41,373 bases of DNA from a virus. Every line of letters starts with the position of its first letter. Position 1 is the first letter of the stretch. The translations under genes and the position numbers were made by a program. Below, piece by piece: positions 28,028 to 35,149 of the stretch. The stretch is taken from the IMG/VR virus record IMGVR_UViG_3300028388_002027, positions 1 through 41,373 of that record; one strand, written 5' to 3'. A model generated the notes under the pieces. It had not been told where the DNA came from and searched no databases. It worked only from the letters and a program-made list of their open reading frames with translations.

Positions 28028-29683
28028 TTAATAGCTCAGGGTTAATTCGTCCTCTGGCACTTCGACCTCATACGATTGCGTCGCCTGCACCTCGGTAGCG
28101 TTGCGCGCCGTCTCTTCGATCTCTGGCATACGCACCACAAAGCGTTCGCGATACAAGTTCGTCGGGTCGGTCTGTGCGTCGGCGTAAGCATTGCACACGT
28201 AACCATCCCAGTCGGGATCATCGGCCCCTGCGCCAATCACGCCGCCGATGTGAACGCCTAAAGCATAGGTCCGCGATGTCGGCGTTTCATCGGGCTGCTC
28301 TGGCTGCGTCGGTGCCGTGATTGGGTCATCAGTTGCGATGCCACTGCCACCGTGCCGACTGATGGCGATCTCCAGCGTCTGTTCCTGCGCCCCGGTGGAA
28401 ACGTCCAGTCGCTCTGTATAGGCGAACACCTTTCCCTTGGCGACAAGACTTGGCGTGTTGACCCGCACCGTGCTCGCCAGTGTGATCGAAGGATCGTAAA
28501 CCGCGCCGACCGACACGCGATTGCGCCGCGCGCGCTCGAGGATTTCGGTCTTGGCCTTCGACAGCGCGACAGCCTGCGCCGCTTCCATTTCCGTACGCCC
28601 ATTGGCTGTCGTGGCGTCGGCGTCTAGCTGGTAGTCATCGGTCTTTGGCGACAGCGTTGAGCCTGTCGGTGATGAGTCAAACGCCGTGATGTTCTCATAA
28701 TCGCGCGAGTCGTAGATTGCCTCGACACCGTAGTTTTCTGATACGGCCTGGACACCGACCGCCGCCTCGATGTCCGGCGCGGTGACTGTCATGGCGTACT
28801 GTTCCGTCACGGTCTGCGCCCATCGCCGCGCGGCAGTCCATGATGCGCCAAGGCAGAAAAACTCACTGCCGTCCTTGATCCAGTTTTTTCCGCTGCAGAT
28901 CGTGCCGGTGTCGGGGAAGTCGGTAAACGATATATCCGAGATCCGAGTCCACTGATTCGAGTCTGCCGCTGATTGGATCATCGACCTCTGCGGGACTGTC
29001 GCGTCGCCGTCAAGATAGCCGCAGATCCCCGGCGAATAGGTGAACGTCACCGCGATCTCGCGATGTCGCAGCCGGGTAAATCGGAAATCAAAATTGATCA
29101 CGTTTTCACTGATCAAGTCGCGGCGCGTGTTGCGTTTCAACGTGAGGGTATCGGCGAAACGTTCCGTGTCAGTTAACGTCACGTCAGGCGTCGTTTTTGC
29201 TGCCCAATCAATAACCTCGAGATTACCTGAAGGATCAACGTGCAACTCCGCAGGGGTGGTAGACAGTCGGTCTTGCGTGTACTGCCAGTTGTCAGCGCCT
29301 TCATCAAACACGTGCTTCGACCAGGAGCCAGTGGGGATCAGCGTGTCAATTGTGGCGCGATCGCTAGTTTCCATGCGGCCCTGCAAATCATTGGTTGCCT
29401 CTACAGAAAGCAAGCCGCTGTCAGGGTCGTACCAAGCCGTTGTTGTCGTGCCAGTAAACCTTCTGATAGTTGAGAGCGTCGCGCCGGTCGCGTCCTTTAC
29501 CAGGTAGCTAACTTCGACACTTTTGTTTTCGTAATCGCCCAGTACGATAGCCCCGGTGCCAGGGATCAGTTGAAACGCACACAACCCGCTTGCGGTTTCC
29601 TCGGCGGTAATCCGAACTTCATTGACAAGCTGACTTGATATGTCGACTGCGTCCAGCGTTACTAAGACCCCCCAATACGCCAC
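28028..29683 (-). CDS. Tail hub-like protein
   Basis: 551 residues from a GTG at 29683 with GGAGG upstream, adjacent to the previous stop. The N-terminus MAYWGVLVTLDAVDISSQLV with following ISAEETASGLCAFQLIP-like strands, and a later charged region with SKAKTEILERARRNRVSVGA, resemble the tail-hub (gp27-like) proteins that close the tail tube distally. Its location directly downstream of tape measure and one small protein agrees. The family is assigned by pattern and position only. Confidence 0.68.
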   Translation of the reverse strand: MAYWGVLVTLDAVDISSQLVNEVRITAEETASGLCAFQLIPGTGAIVLGDYENKSVEVSYLVKDATGATLSTIRRFTGTTTTAWYDPDSGLLSVEATNDLQGRMETSDRATIDTLIPTGSWSKHVFDEGADNWQYTQDRLSTTPAELHVDPSGNLEVIDWAAKTTPDVTLTDTERFADTLTLKRNTRRDLISENVINFDFRFTRLRHREIAVTFTYSPGICGYLDGDATVPQRSMIQSAADSNQWTRISDISFTDFPDTGTICSGKNWIKDGSEFFCLGASWTAARRWAQTVTEQYAMTVTAPDIEAAVGVQAVSENYGVEAIYDSRDYENITAFDSSPTGSTLSPKTDDYQLDADATTANGRTEMEAAQAVALSKAKTEILERARRNRVSVGAVYDPSITLASTVRVNTPSLVAKGKVFAYTERLDVSTGAQEQTLEIAISRHGGSGIATDDPITAPTQPEQPDETPTSRTYALGVHIGGVIGAGADDPDWDGYVCNAYADAQTDPTNLYRERFVVRMPEIEETARNATEVQATQSYEVEVPEDELTLSY

Positions 29684-30205
29684 TTAGACCTCCTCCGCGG
29701 TCAGCGTCCAGCCGTAGACCGGCCCGTGGCTTGGGTGGTCTTCCGTTGCAGGGTCGGCGATCACCGTCAGCTCAGGGAAGTAGACCACCTGATACTGTGT
29801 CGCGCCGCTGACCGGAGTCAGCTCAGCGACGTTGCCGTTCATCGTGACGGGTGTACTCTCCCAGGTGTCGCCGGTCAACGCGCGGCCGTAAGGCGTCGAG
29901 CCCGCATCAGTGCGCCTGGCCGCCGGGATCGTGATGTTTGCAGACGCAGAGACCAACGATCGAGGCGCGACGCACGACAGCGTGAAGCTGCTGCTGTAGT
30001 CGATATCTGAAATCCCCGGCGGGATGACGCCAGAACCGGTCACCACGGTGCGCAGCTTGCTATCCCACAGTGTGCGCTGTACCAGGCTGCCGCCGGCCGT
30101 ACGCGCCCGGTAAACCGCCTGCAGCGGCGTGTACTGCTGCGAGATGTTAAGCATTGCGTAGACCGGGACCGCAACACCGTTAATCTTTAACTGCCGCACG
30201 CTCAT
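29684..30205 (-). CDS. Distal tail / minor tail protein
   Basis: 173 residues beginning MSVRQLKINGVAVPVYAMLN; beta-rich throughout. The ATG overlaps the tape measure stop by one base (TAATG). Genes directly after the tape measure usually encode the distal tail protein or a lambda gpM/gpL equivalent. No motif decides between these. Confidence 0.68.
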   Translation of the reverse strand: MSVRQLKINGVAVPVYAMLNISQQYTPLQAVYRARTAGGSLVQRTLWDSKLRTVVTGSGVIPPGISDIDYSSSFTLSCVAPRSLVSASANITIPAARRTDAGSTPYGRALTGDTWESTPVTMNGNVAELTPVSGATQYQVVYFPELTVIADPATEDHPSHGPVYGWTLTAEEV

Positions 30206-32832
30206 TACTTAGCCCCCTGCTGCAAAGAGAACCGCTCAAGGGCCGTTCGTAGTTCGCCAGAGTCCGACCCGGAGATCGTACCGCGGAGCTGTTGCCCGTT
30301 GATGTTGAAGATGATCGGTGTGCCAGACGCCGCTGCCCCAGCCCCAGCCCCAGCCGTCACGGTGCGAACCAGGCCGCCGGCCGCGAACCGCGGCAGACGC
30401 ATATTGTTCAACGAGTCGAGCAAATTCATGCCGTAGTACTTGGCCGCGGCGGCGCGAATCACGTACTCGCCATTCGACAACCACGACAGGATGGAGTCAC
30501 TGGTCCCGGTGCCGGGACCGCGGATCTGACCGCCGGAGGCAAACGCAGGCGCTTCTGCGCCGGGTGGAGCGGAGTTACCCCAACGCAAAAAGACAAGATT
30601 CTCGTCAAGCGTTTCCTGCACCGCTTCTGCCGTGCGCGCCGCTTTAGCCCTGACCAAGTTTTCATCTAGGTCAACATCCAAGTCGAACCCAAACAGGTTC
30701 TTAACGCCTTCCCGCCAGTTTGCAATCTCGTCGGCGGCCCGATCTAGGTCATCCACCGGGGCAGGTAGCAGCTTTGCTTGGTCGATCTCCCCCGCTTCTT
30801 CGGCCAACTCCTTCAGAAGTTCAACTTGTGTTTGTAGGTAGCTCTTACCCACCCCCGGTTGGTCGCGCAGGGCTTCGATCCCTTGCTGCGCCTTCTTCAG
30901 ATTCTCGAGCGCCGACTCCACGTCGTTGTCATCGAGGTTGGTTTGGATCTCGTCACGCAAACGGTTGACGGCAAAGATGTTGGCCGCCGAGGTCTGTTCT
31001 TCGAAATCGATATCCGGCCCGGCCAGCTCTTGAGACAGCTTGTCTAGCGCGTCGATAACCTTGCGGCGCTCTTTTTCGATGTCCTTCAGTTTTTCGTTTG
31101 CGTCGTCTTGTTCGGCGATCGCATCTTTTAGCTTTGCAGGTACACCGCCAACCGCGTCGTTTTCACGCGCTTCGCGCAGTTCGTTTTCAACATCAATCTG
31201 CTTTTTGACTTCTTCACGATACTCGGCGACGAGTTCTTTCGCTTCTTCCAGCTCTTCGCGCAGCTGGATGGTGGTGTTAATAAACGCTTGGCGCGCTCTG
31301 GGGCTTGCAGCTTCGTCGGCCTTAGCTAGCGCCTCGTCAAGTTCGCGCTGCAACTTGGCAACCGCAGCTTCACCCTGCGCCAAGGTTGCGATTTCCCGCG
31401 CAAACTTGGCGCGCGTCTCGTCCGTTAGCAGCCCGTCTAACGACGTGCTGAGTTGCCCCGTCGCCTTCTTAACGTCATCCGCCGCTTCTTCAGTCTTTTT
31501 AATCTGGTCGCGGAAATCCTCCAGGGCTTCGCTACCCGTTTCGATGCTGTCATCGAGCAGCTTAAAGGCGACGCCCAGGCCAATAACCAACGCAGTCAAC
31601 GCCCCGACCGGGCCGCCTAAGAACGTCACCACACCCTGGAAAGACCGTAGCAATAGCGATGCTTTGGCGCTAGCCGCCGCGGAGGCTGTGGCCGCTGCTG
31701 CCGCCGCCTGCTCGGCCGCTTGCCGGGCAGCGACCGAAGCCGTCAACCGTTGGTTCAGGAGAATCTGCGTTTCCAGATTGATCTTTTGCTGCCGAGCAAG
31801 AACAACCAGGCGACGCGCCGCATTCTCTTGCTGGAGTGCGACTTGCACCGCACGCGTTGCCGCCCGCTCTTTTGCTGCGACAAACGCGAGCTCGGCCTGC
31901 GTTGCTTGTCGCGTCGCCAGCGCGGCGCGAATAGTCGATTGTGCTGCCGCGGTTTGCGCCGCAACGAAACGCCCCGTCAAGAACGCCACAACCGTTCCGC
32001 CGGCTGTCAAGAGGCCGTCAGCAAGTTCATCGAAGTTAAACGCGATTGCTTGGATCGACTCCGCGATCGCCAGGGTGACCCCTTCTTCCTGGTTGATACG
32101 GCCGACAGTCTGAAGGAAAGCATTCTGCAGCTGAGTCAACGACCGCGCAACGGTCAACGGGAGCTGCTGGAACTCTTCGTTGATCTTCTCGGCCTGCGGC
32201 AAGAAATTATTGACGAAGAAGTCAGTCGTCAACTTGCCTTCGTTGGCGAACTGTCGCAGCTCACCGGCCGACAGCCCGGTAGCGTCCTTCAGCGCGAACA
32301 GAATCCGGCGGCCCTGCTCGGCCACCGAGTTGAATTCCTGGCCTCGCAACTGGCCTGACGCGAGGGCCTGCACCAGCTGGATGGTCGAAGCTTTCGCTTC
32401 CTGCTGGGTCGACCCAGAGATGATGTAGGCCTCGGAAAGCGCCTGGGTGATCGTCAGAAGGTCTTCCGACTCCAGGCCCACTTCTTTGGTCGAGGCGGCG
32501 AGGTTACCGTAGATCTGGACGATCTGGTCGTAGGACGAAAAGGTGTCCTGGGCGACCTGAAAGACCTTCTCCTGTAGCGCCGCAAAGTTCTCAGTCTCGC
32601 CCGAGAGCAACTGCAAGCGGGCCGTCAGGAGCTGATAACTGTCCGCGGTGGCGGCGAGCTGCGCCAGGCCGCCCAGACCGAAGTTGATGCCGGCCAGGGC
32701 AAGCGCCTGGTTCTTGATCGTGGTGAGGGCGTTGCCCATACCAAGCAGTTCTTGCTTGGTCTTGGTGATCGCCCCCTTAGTCTCATCGCGGGCGATGATC
32801 CGTAGGACTGTACTGAGGTTCTGGCTAGCCAT
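30205..32832 (-). CDS. Tail tape measure protein
   Basis: 875 residues. The N-terminal region has the tape-measure domain found in many siphoviruses (AATADSYQLLTARLQLLSGE, SGSTQQEAKASTIQLVQALA, SGQLRGQEFNSVAEQGRRIL). Long Ala-rich coiled coils follow, a hydrophobic stretch near residue 410 (GGPVGALTALVIGLGVAFKL) and further acidic coiled coils. A Gly-rich C-terminal part with FASGGQIRGPGTGTSDSILS matches tape-measure C-termini. At about 1.5 angstrom per residue it predicts a tail near 130 nm. Starts inside the frameshifted chaperone gene's end (8-base overlap). Confidence 0.93.
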   Translation of the reverse strand: MASQNLSTVLRIIARDETKGAITKTKQELLGMGNALTTIKNQALALAGINFGLGGLAQLAATADSYQLLTARLQLLSGETENFAALQEKVFQVAQDTFSSYDQIVQIYGNLAASTKEVGLESEDLLTITQALSEAYIISGSTQQEAKASTIQLVQALASGQLRGQEFNSVAEQGRRILFALKDATGLSAGELRQFANEGKLTTDFFVNNFLPQAEKINEEFQQLPLTVARSLTQLQNAFLQTVGRINQEEGVTLAIAESIQAIAFNFDELADGLLTAGGTVVAFLTGRFVAAQTAAAQSTIRAALATRQATQAELAFVAAKERAATRAVQVALQQENAARRLVVLARQQKINLETQILLNQRLTASVAARQAAEQAAAAAATASAAASAKASLLLRSFQGVVTFLGGPVGALTALVIGLGVAFKLLDDSIETGSEALEDFRDQIKKTEEAADDVKKATGQLSTSLDGLLTDETRAKFAREIATLAQGEAAVAKLQRELDEALAKADEAASPRARQAFINTTIQLREELEEAKELVAEYREEVKKQIDVENELREARENDAVGGVPAKLKDAIAEQDDANEKLKDIEKERRKVIDALDKLSQELAGPDIDFEEQTSAANIFAVNRLRDEIQTNLDDNDVESALENLKKAQQGIEALRDQPGVGKSYLQTQVELLKELAEEAGEIDQAKLLPAPVDDLDRAADEIANWREGVKNLFGFDLDVDLDENLVRAKAARTAEAVQETLDENLVFLRWGNSAPPGAEAPAFASGGQIRGPGTGTSDSILSWLSNGEYVIRAAAAKYYGMNLLDSLNNMRLPRFAAGGLVRTVTAGAGAGAAASGTPIIFNINGQQLRGTISGSDSGELRTALERFSLQQGAK

Positions 32833-33258
32833 CGATCCGCTCTGCTTCCTCTGTCAAGATATCCGCGGCGGCTTTGTACAGTTCATACGGATAGTCGAGA
32901 ATGTTCGAGTGGCCTGCCCTCGCGAGTGCGGCTATTGACCGGTCGAGGTTGACGAGGGCTTCAACTGCTGTAGCAGCACGTTGACTCGACGGGTCATGTC
33001 GAAAAAATCGGGGTTGACCTCCCGACACTTCTCGGCCAGTTGCTTGATCTCTGACGGCCGCCAGTCCTCGAACTCTTGCTCTTCCCGATCCGACATCGCT
33101 GCCAGGACGCCCAGTGGTGCGTCTTCGATCAGCCAGGCGCCCAGCGGGTCGTCCTGGTTGACTGCCTGGCTCTTCGCCATGTCGCGCACTTGCTTCACCG
33201 TCAGCTCAAAAACGGTGACCTCGCGGTCACCGATCTTGAACTTGGTTTCAAACGCCAT
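32825..33258 (-). CDS. Tail assembly chaperone, -1 frameshift product (GT-like)
   Basis: Produced if ribosomes slip -1 at TTTTTTC (33007-33001): the chaperone sequence up to VNPDFF continues as RHDPSSQRAATAVEALVNLD and ends AERIDG at the TAG 32827-32825, about 143 residues in all. This matches the G/GT arrangement of lambda, in which the extended form binds the tape measure and tube subunits and is absent from the virion. The -1 frame lacks its own plausible start, and its end overlaps the tape-measure start. Confidence 0.85.
32932..33258 (-). CDS. Tail assembly chaperone (G-like)
   Basis: 108 residues, ATG overlapping the tail-tube stop (TGATG). MAFETKFKIGDREVTVFELT and a following helical domain (WRPSEIKQLAEKCREVNPDF) fit small tail chaperones in the V-G-GT-H position. 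It contains the slippery heptamer near codon 87. Acts in tail assembly in the cytoplasm with the tape measure. Confidence 0.87.
   Translation of the reverse strand: MAFETKFKIGDREVTVFELTVKQVRDMAKSQAVNQDDPLGAWLIEDAPLGVLAAMSDREEQEFEDWRPSEIKQLAEKCREVNPDFFDMTRRVNVLLQQLKPSSTSTGQ
33001..33007 (-). promoter_or_regulatory. Slippery heptamer for -1 frameshift
   Basis: In the chaperone zero frame the codons are GAT TTT TTC, giving the heptamer T_TTT_TTC (X_XXY_YYZ type). After slippage the next codons are CGA CAT GAC, which open the 59-codon extension ending at 32825. Both the position between tube and tape measure and the frame (-1) are as expected. Confidence 0.85.
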
Positions 33259-34025
33259 CAGACAGGCACGCCGTCGACGTAGACCTGGGCGTAACCGTCA
33301 CGCGTCAGGATCGACAGGTCGAACGTGGCGGTCATCGCGTTGTCGCGGTCCTTGAAGGCCAGGTCGCCGTTGGGCGCCAGCTCGACTTTCGGAATGTAGA
33401 CTTCGCGGTTTTCACCGTTGGTGTTGTCGCCTACGAACCGGATCGCGCCGCGCTTGGCGCCGCTACCGTCCGAGGCCACGCGAACACGGCTGTTGGCATC
33501 CGGCGTGTAGGTCACGGAGATCTCGGTGTCGTCGGCGATGCCGCCGCCCGGCACGATGTAGATCCGGCCTTCGTCAGCGTTGACGATGTAGTCGTCGGTG
33601 ACGGTGTAAGTCGCAACGCTCACACCGCTGACGCCCTTCACTCCGGTCGGGTTAGAGACCGACGCGCCCAGCTGGTAGTAACGGCCCTGCTTGACCGTGT
33701 GGGTCTCGCCCACCACCTCGACTGCCGTCTGAGTGACCGTGCTCTCGGCGCCCTGGATGAACCGCGCAAACGTCGCGTCGTCCATGTTCTTGGTCGAGAG
33801 TGAGCCCCCGCGGGTGACCTTCTTGACCAGCGAGACCAGGGTCTCAGCGACGGGGGTATCTGAGGAATCGATCTCGGTCTTCTCGGTCGAGACGTTCAGC
33901 GAGAAGCCGTCCGTCTCAGCCATGTACTGTTCACCGGTCAGCGCACCGCTACTGTCTTCCTCGTCGAAGTAGATGTAGCCAGCGCCCAAGACGATGTTCT
34001 TGTTTACGCTCTGGGGGGATGCCAT
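33258..34025 (-). CDS. Major tail tube protein
   Basis: 255 residues, MASPQSVNKNIVLGAGYIYF. It is beta-rich with TEKTEIDSSDTPVAETLVSL and a C-terminal segment VELAPNGDLAFKDRDNAMTA, then TFDLSILTRDGYAQVYVDG, characteristic of siphovirus tube subunits. Position between terminator and chaperone is that of lambda V. It polymerises around the tape measure to form the tail. Confidence 0.85.
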   Translation of the reverse strand: MASPQSVNKNIVLGAGYIYFDEEDSSGALTGEQYMAETDGFSLNVSTEKTEIDSSDTPVAETLVSLVKKVTRGGSLSTKNMDDATFARFIQGAESTVTQTAVEVVGETHTVKQGRYYQLGASVSNPTGVKGVSGVSVATYTVTDDYIVNADEGRIYIVPGGGIADDTEISVTYTPDANSRVRVASDGSGAKRGAIRFVGDNTNGENREVYIPKVELAPNGDLAFKDRDNAMTATFDLSILTRDGYAQVYVDGVPV

Positions 34026-34040
34026 ACGTCAATCCTCTGT

Positions 34041-34499
34041 TCAATTGCCGGTGAGCACCAGTCCAGTCTCGAAGAGCACCGGAAACTCTCCAAAACCGGG
34101 CGCGTAAATCGGGACAGCGCGCCCCGCGTACCGCATCGGCTTGAAGCCTTCCAGCCTCGAGCCTTGATATTCAGGCCGCCACCCCACCAGGGCCCCGTTG
34201 ATCTTCGCCATCAATGCGCCGGCTCGAATAGCGGTGGTGTCGACGTCGTTCTCGTCGGGACTGTGCCCGACAAAGATCGAAATCATCCAGAGCTGGTTCT
34301 CGACCTGGAACGCTTCCGGCCCATCGTCAGTCACTTCCGAGTCATCCGGCATGATCACTGCGCATGGCAGGGGCGGTACGTCCGACACAGAGAGCCAACT
34401 CTGGTACTTTGCAAAAGAGCCTACGCCGGCAAGTTCAGGTATTTCGGCCGAAAGGTGCGCTATCAGCGCGGTTTCAATGATGAAAGGGTTGGGGTTCAT
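34041..34499 (-). CDS. Tail terminator-like protein (gpU / Gp37-like)
   Basis: 152 residues: MNPNPFIIETALIAHLSAEI, then VPPLPCAVIMPDDSEV and FGEFPVLFETGLVLTGN. The alpha-beta pattern and length fit tail terminators, which cap the tube and dock to the neck. Located between gpZ-like and tube genes as in lambda (Z-U-V). It overlaps gpZ by four bases. Confidence 0.78.
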   Translation of the reverse strand: MNPNPFIIETALIAHLSAEIPELAGVGSFAKYQSWLSVSDVPPLPCAVIMPDDSEVTDDGPEAFQVENQLWMISIFVGHSPDENDVDTTAIRAGALMAKINGALVGWRPEYQGSRLEGFKPMRYAGRAVPIYAPGFGEFPVLFETGLVLTGN

Positions 34500-35149
34500 A
34501 GGCGTCGCTTCTGCACGTTGAGACGGAAATTCAGCTCCTGGCCGAGCACCGTACGCAACCGGCCCCCAGCCTCCAGTTCGATCTTCCGAGCGGCGTCCTC
34601 GGCCTGCTCGAGGTAGACCAGTACCTCGTCGATCGGCAGCTCAGTGATCCCCCACTTGTTCCGGCTCAGAGGCCGCCGTTCACGCCGTGGGACGCGCTTG
34701 CGGCGCTTTGACTTCACCCCTTGGCTCTGCGGGTCGGTCGCCCTACGGAAGATTCCACGGTGCCCGGTGGGCATGGTCGCTACGAAGGCGCCGGGGTACG
34801 AGAAACTGCGCACGCGAGGAGTCTGCCCGCGGGTCCAGGGGCGGATGGCGCCCACGTAACCCGTCTTGATGGGGTTGTACCCCAAGTAGACCGAGCCGCC
34901 GGCTTGCGCTTTGCGACGGGTCGGAAACCGCTTGTAGATCCGGCGCGCCTTGCCGCTGCGGCCGGCGCCGGTCAGACTGCGCGGGCCGACCCCTGATCGC
35001 GCGGCCACTTCCCTTGCCAGGCGCGTCGAGGCCCAGTTCACAGTCTTGCGTACGGCGGTGTTGGCTGCGATGCGGGTCGCCGGGCTGACTCCCTGGAGGT
35101 AGCGAACAACTTTTTCGAGGTTGTCGACTTCGATGTAAGGAACCGTCAT
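34496..35149 (-). CDS. Minor tail protein gpZ-like
   Basis: 217 residues. NTAVRKTVNWASTRLAREVA, RSGVGPRSLTGAGRSGKARR, then GSVYLGYNPIKTGYVGAIRP and GAFVATMPTGHRGIFRR match the prophage minor tail protein Z family. In lambda gpZ is needed for a functional tail that delivers DNA and lies near the head-tail joint. The start overlaps the stop of the large fusion gene by one base. Confidence 0.85.
   Translation of the reverse strand: MTVPYIEVDNLEKVVRYLQGVSPATRIAANTAVRKTVNWASTRLAREVAARSGVGPRSLTGAGRSGKARRIYKRFPTRRKAQAGGSVYLGYNPIKTGYVGAIRPWTRGQTPRVRSFSYPGAFVATMPTGHRGIFRRATDPQSQGVKSKRRKRVPRRERRPLSRNKWGITELPIDEVLVYLEQAEDAARKIELEAGGRLRTVLGQELNFRLNVQKRRL

Noticed and set aside
31040-32113. 357-codon plus-strand frame opposite the tape measure
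   Set aside because: Ser-rich translation produced by the Ala/Glu/Lys-rich tape measure codons read backwards.
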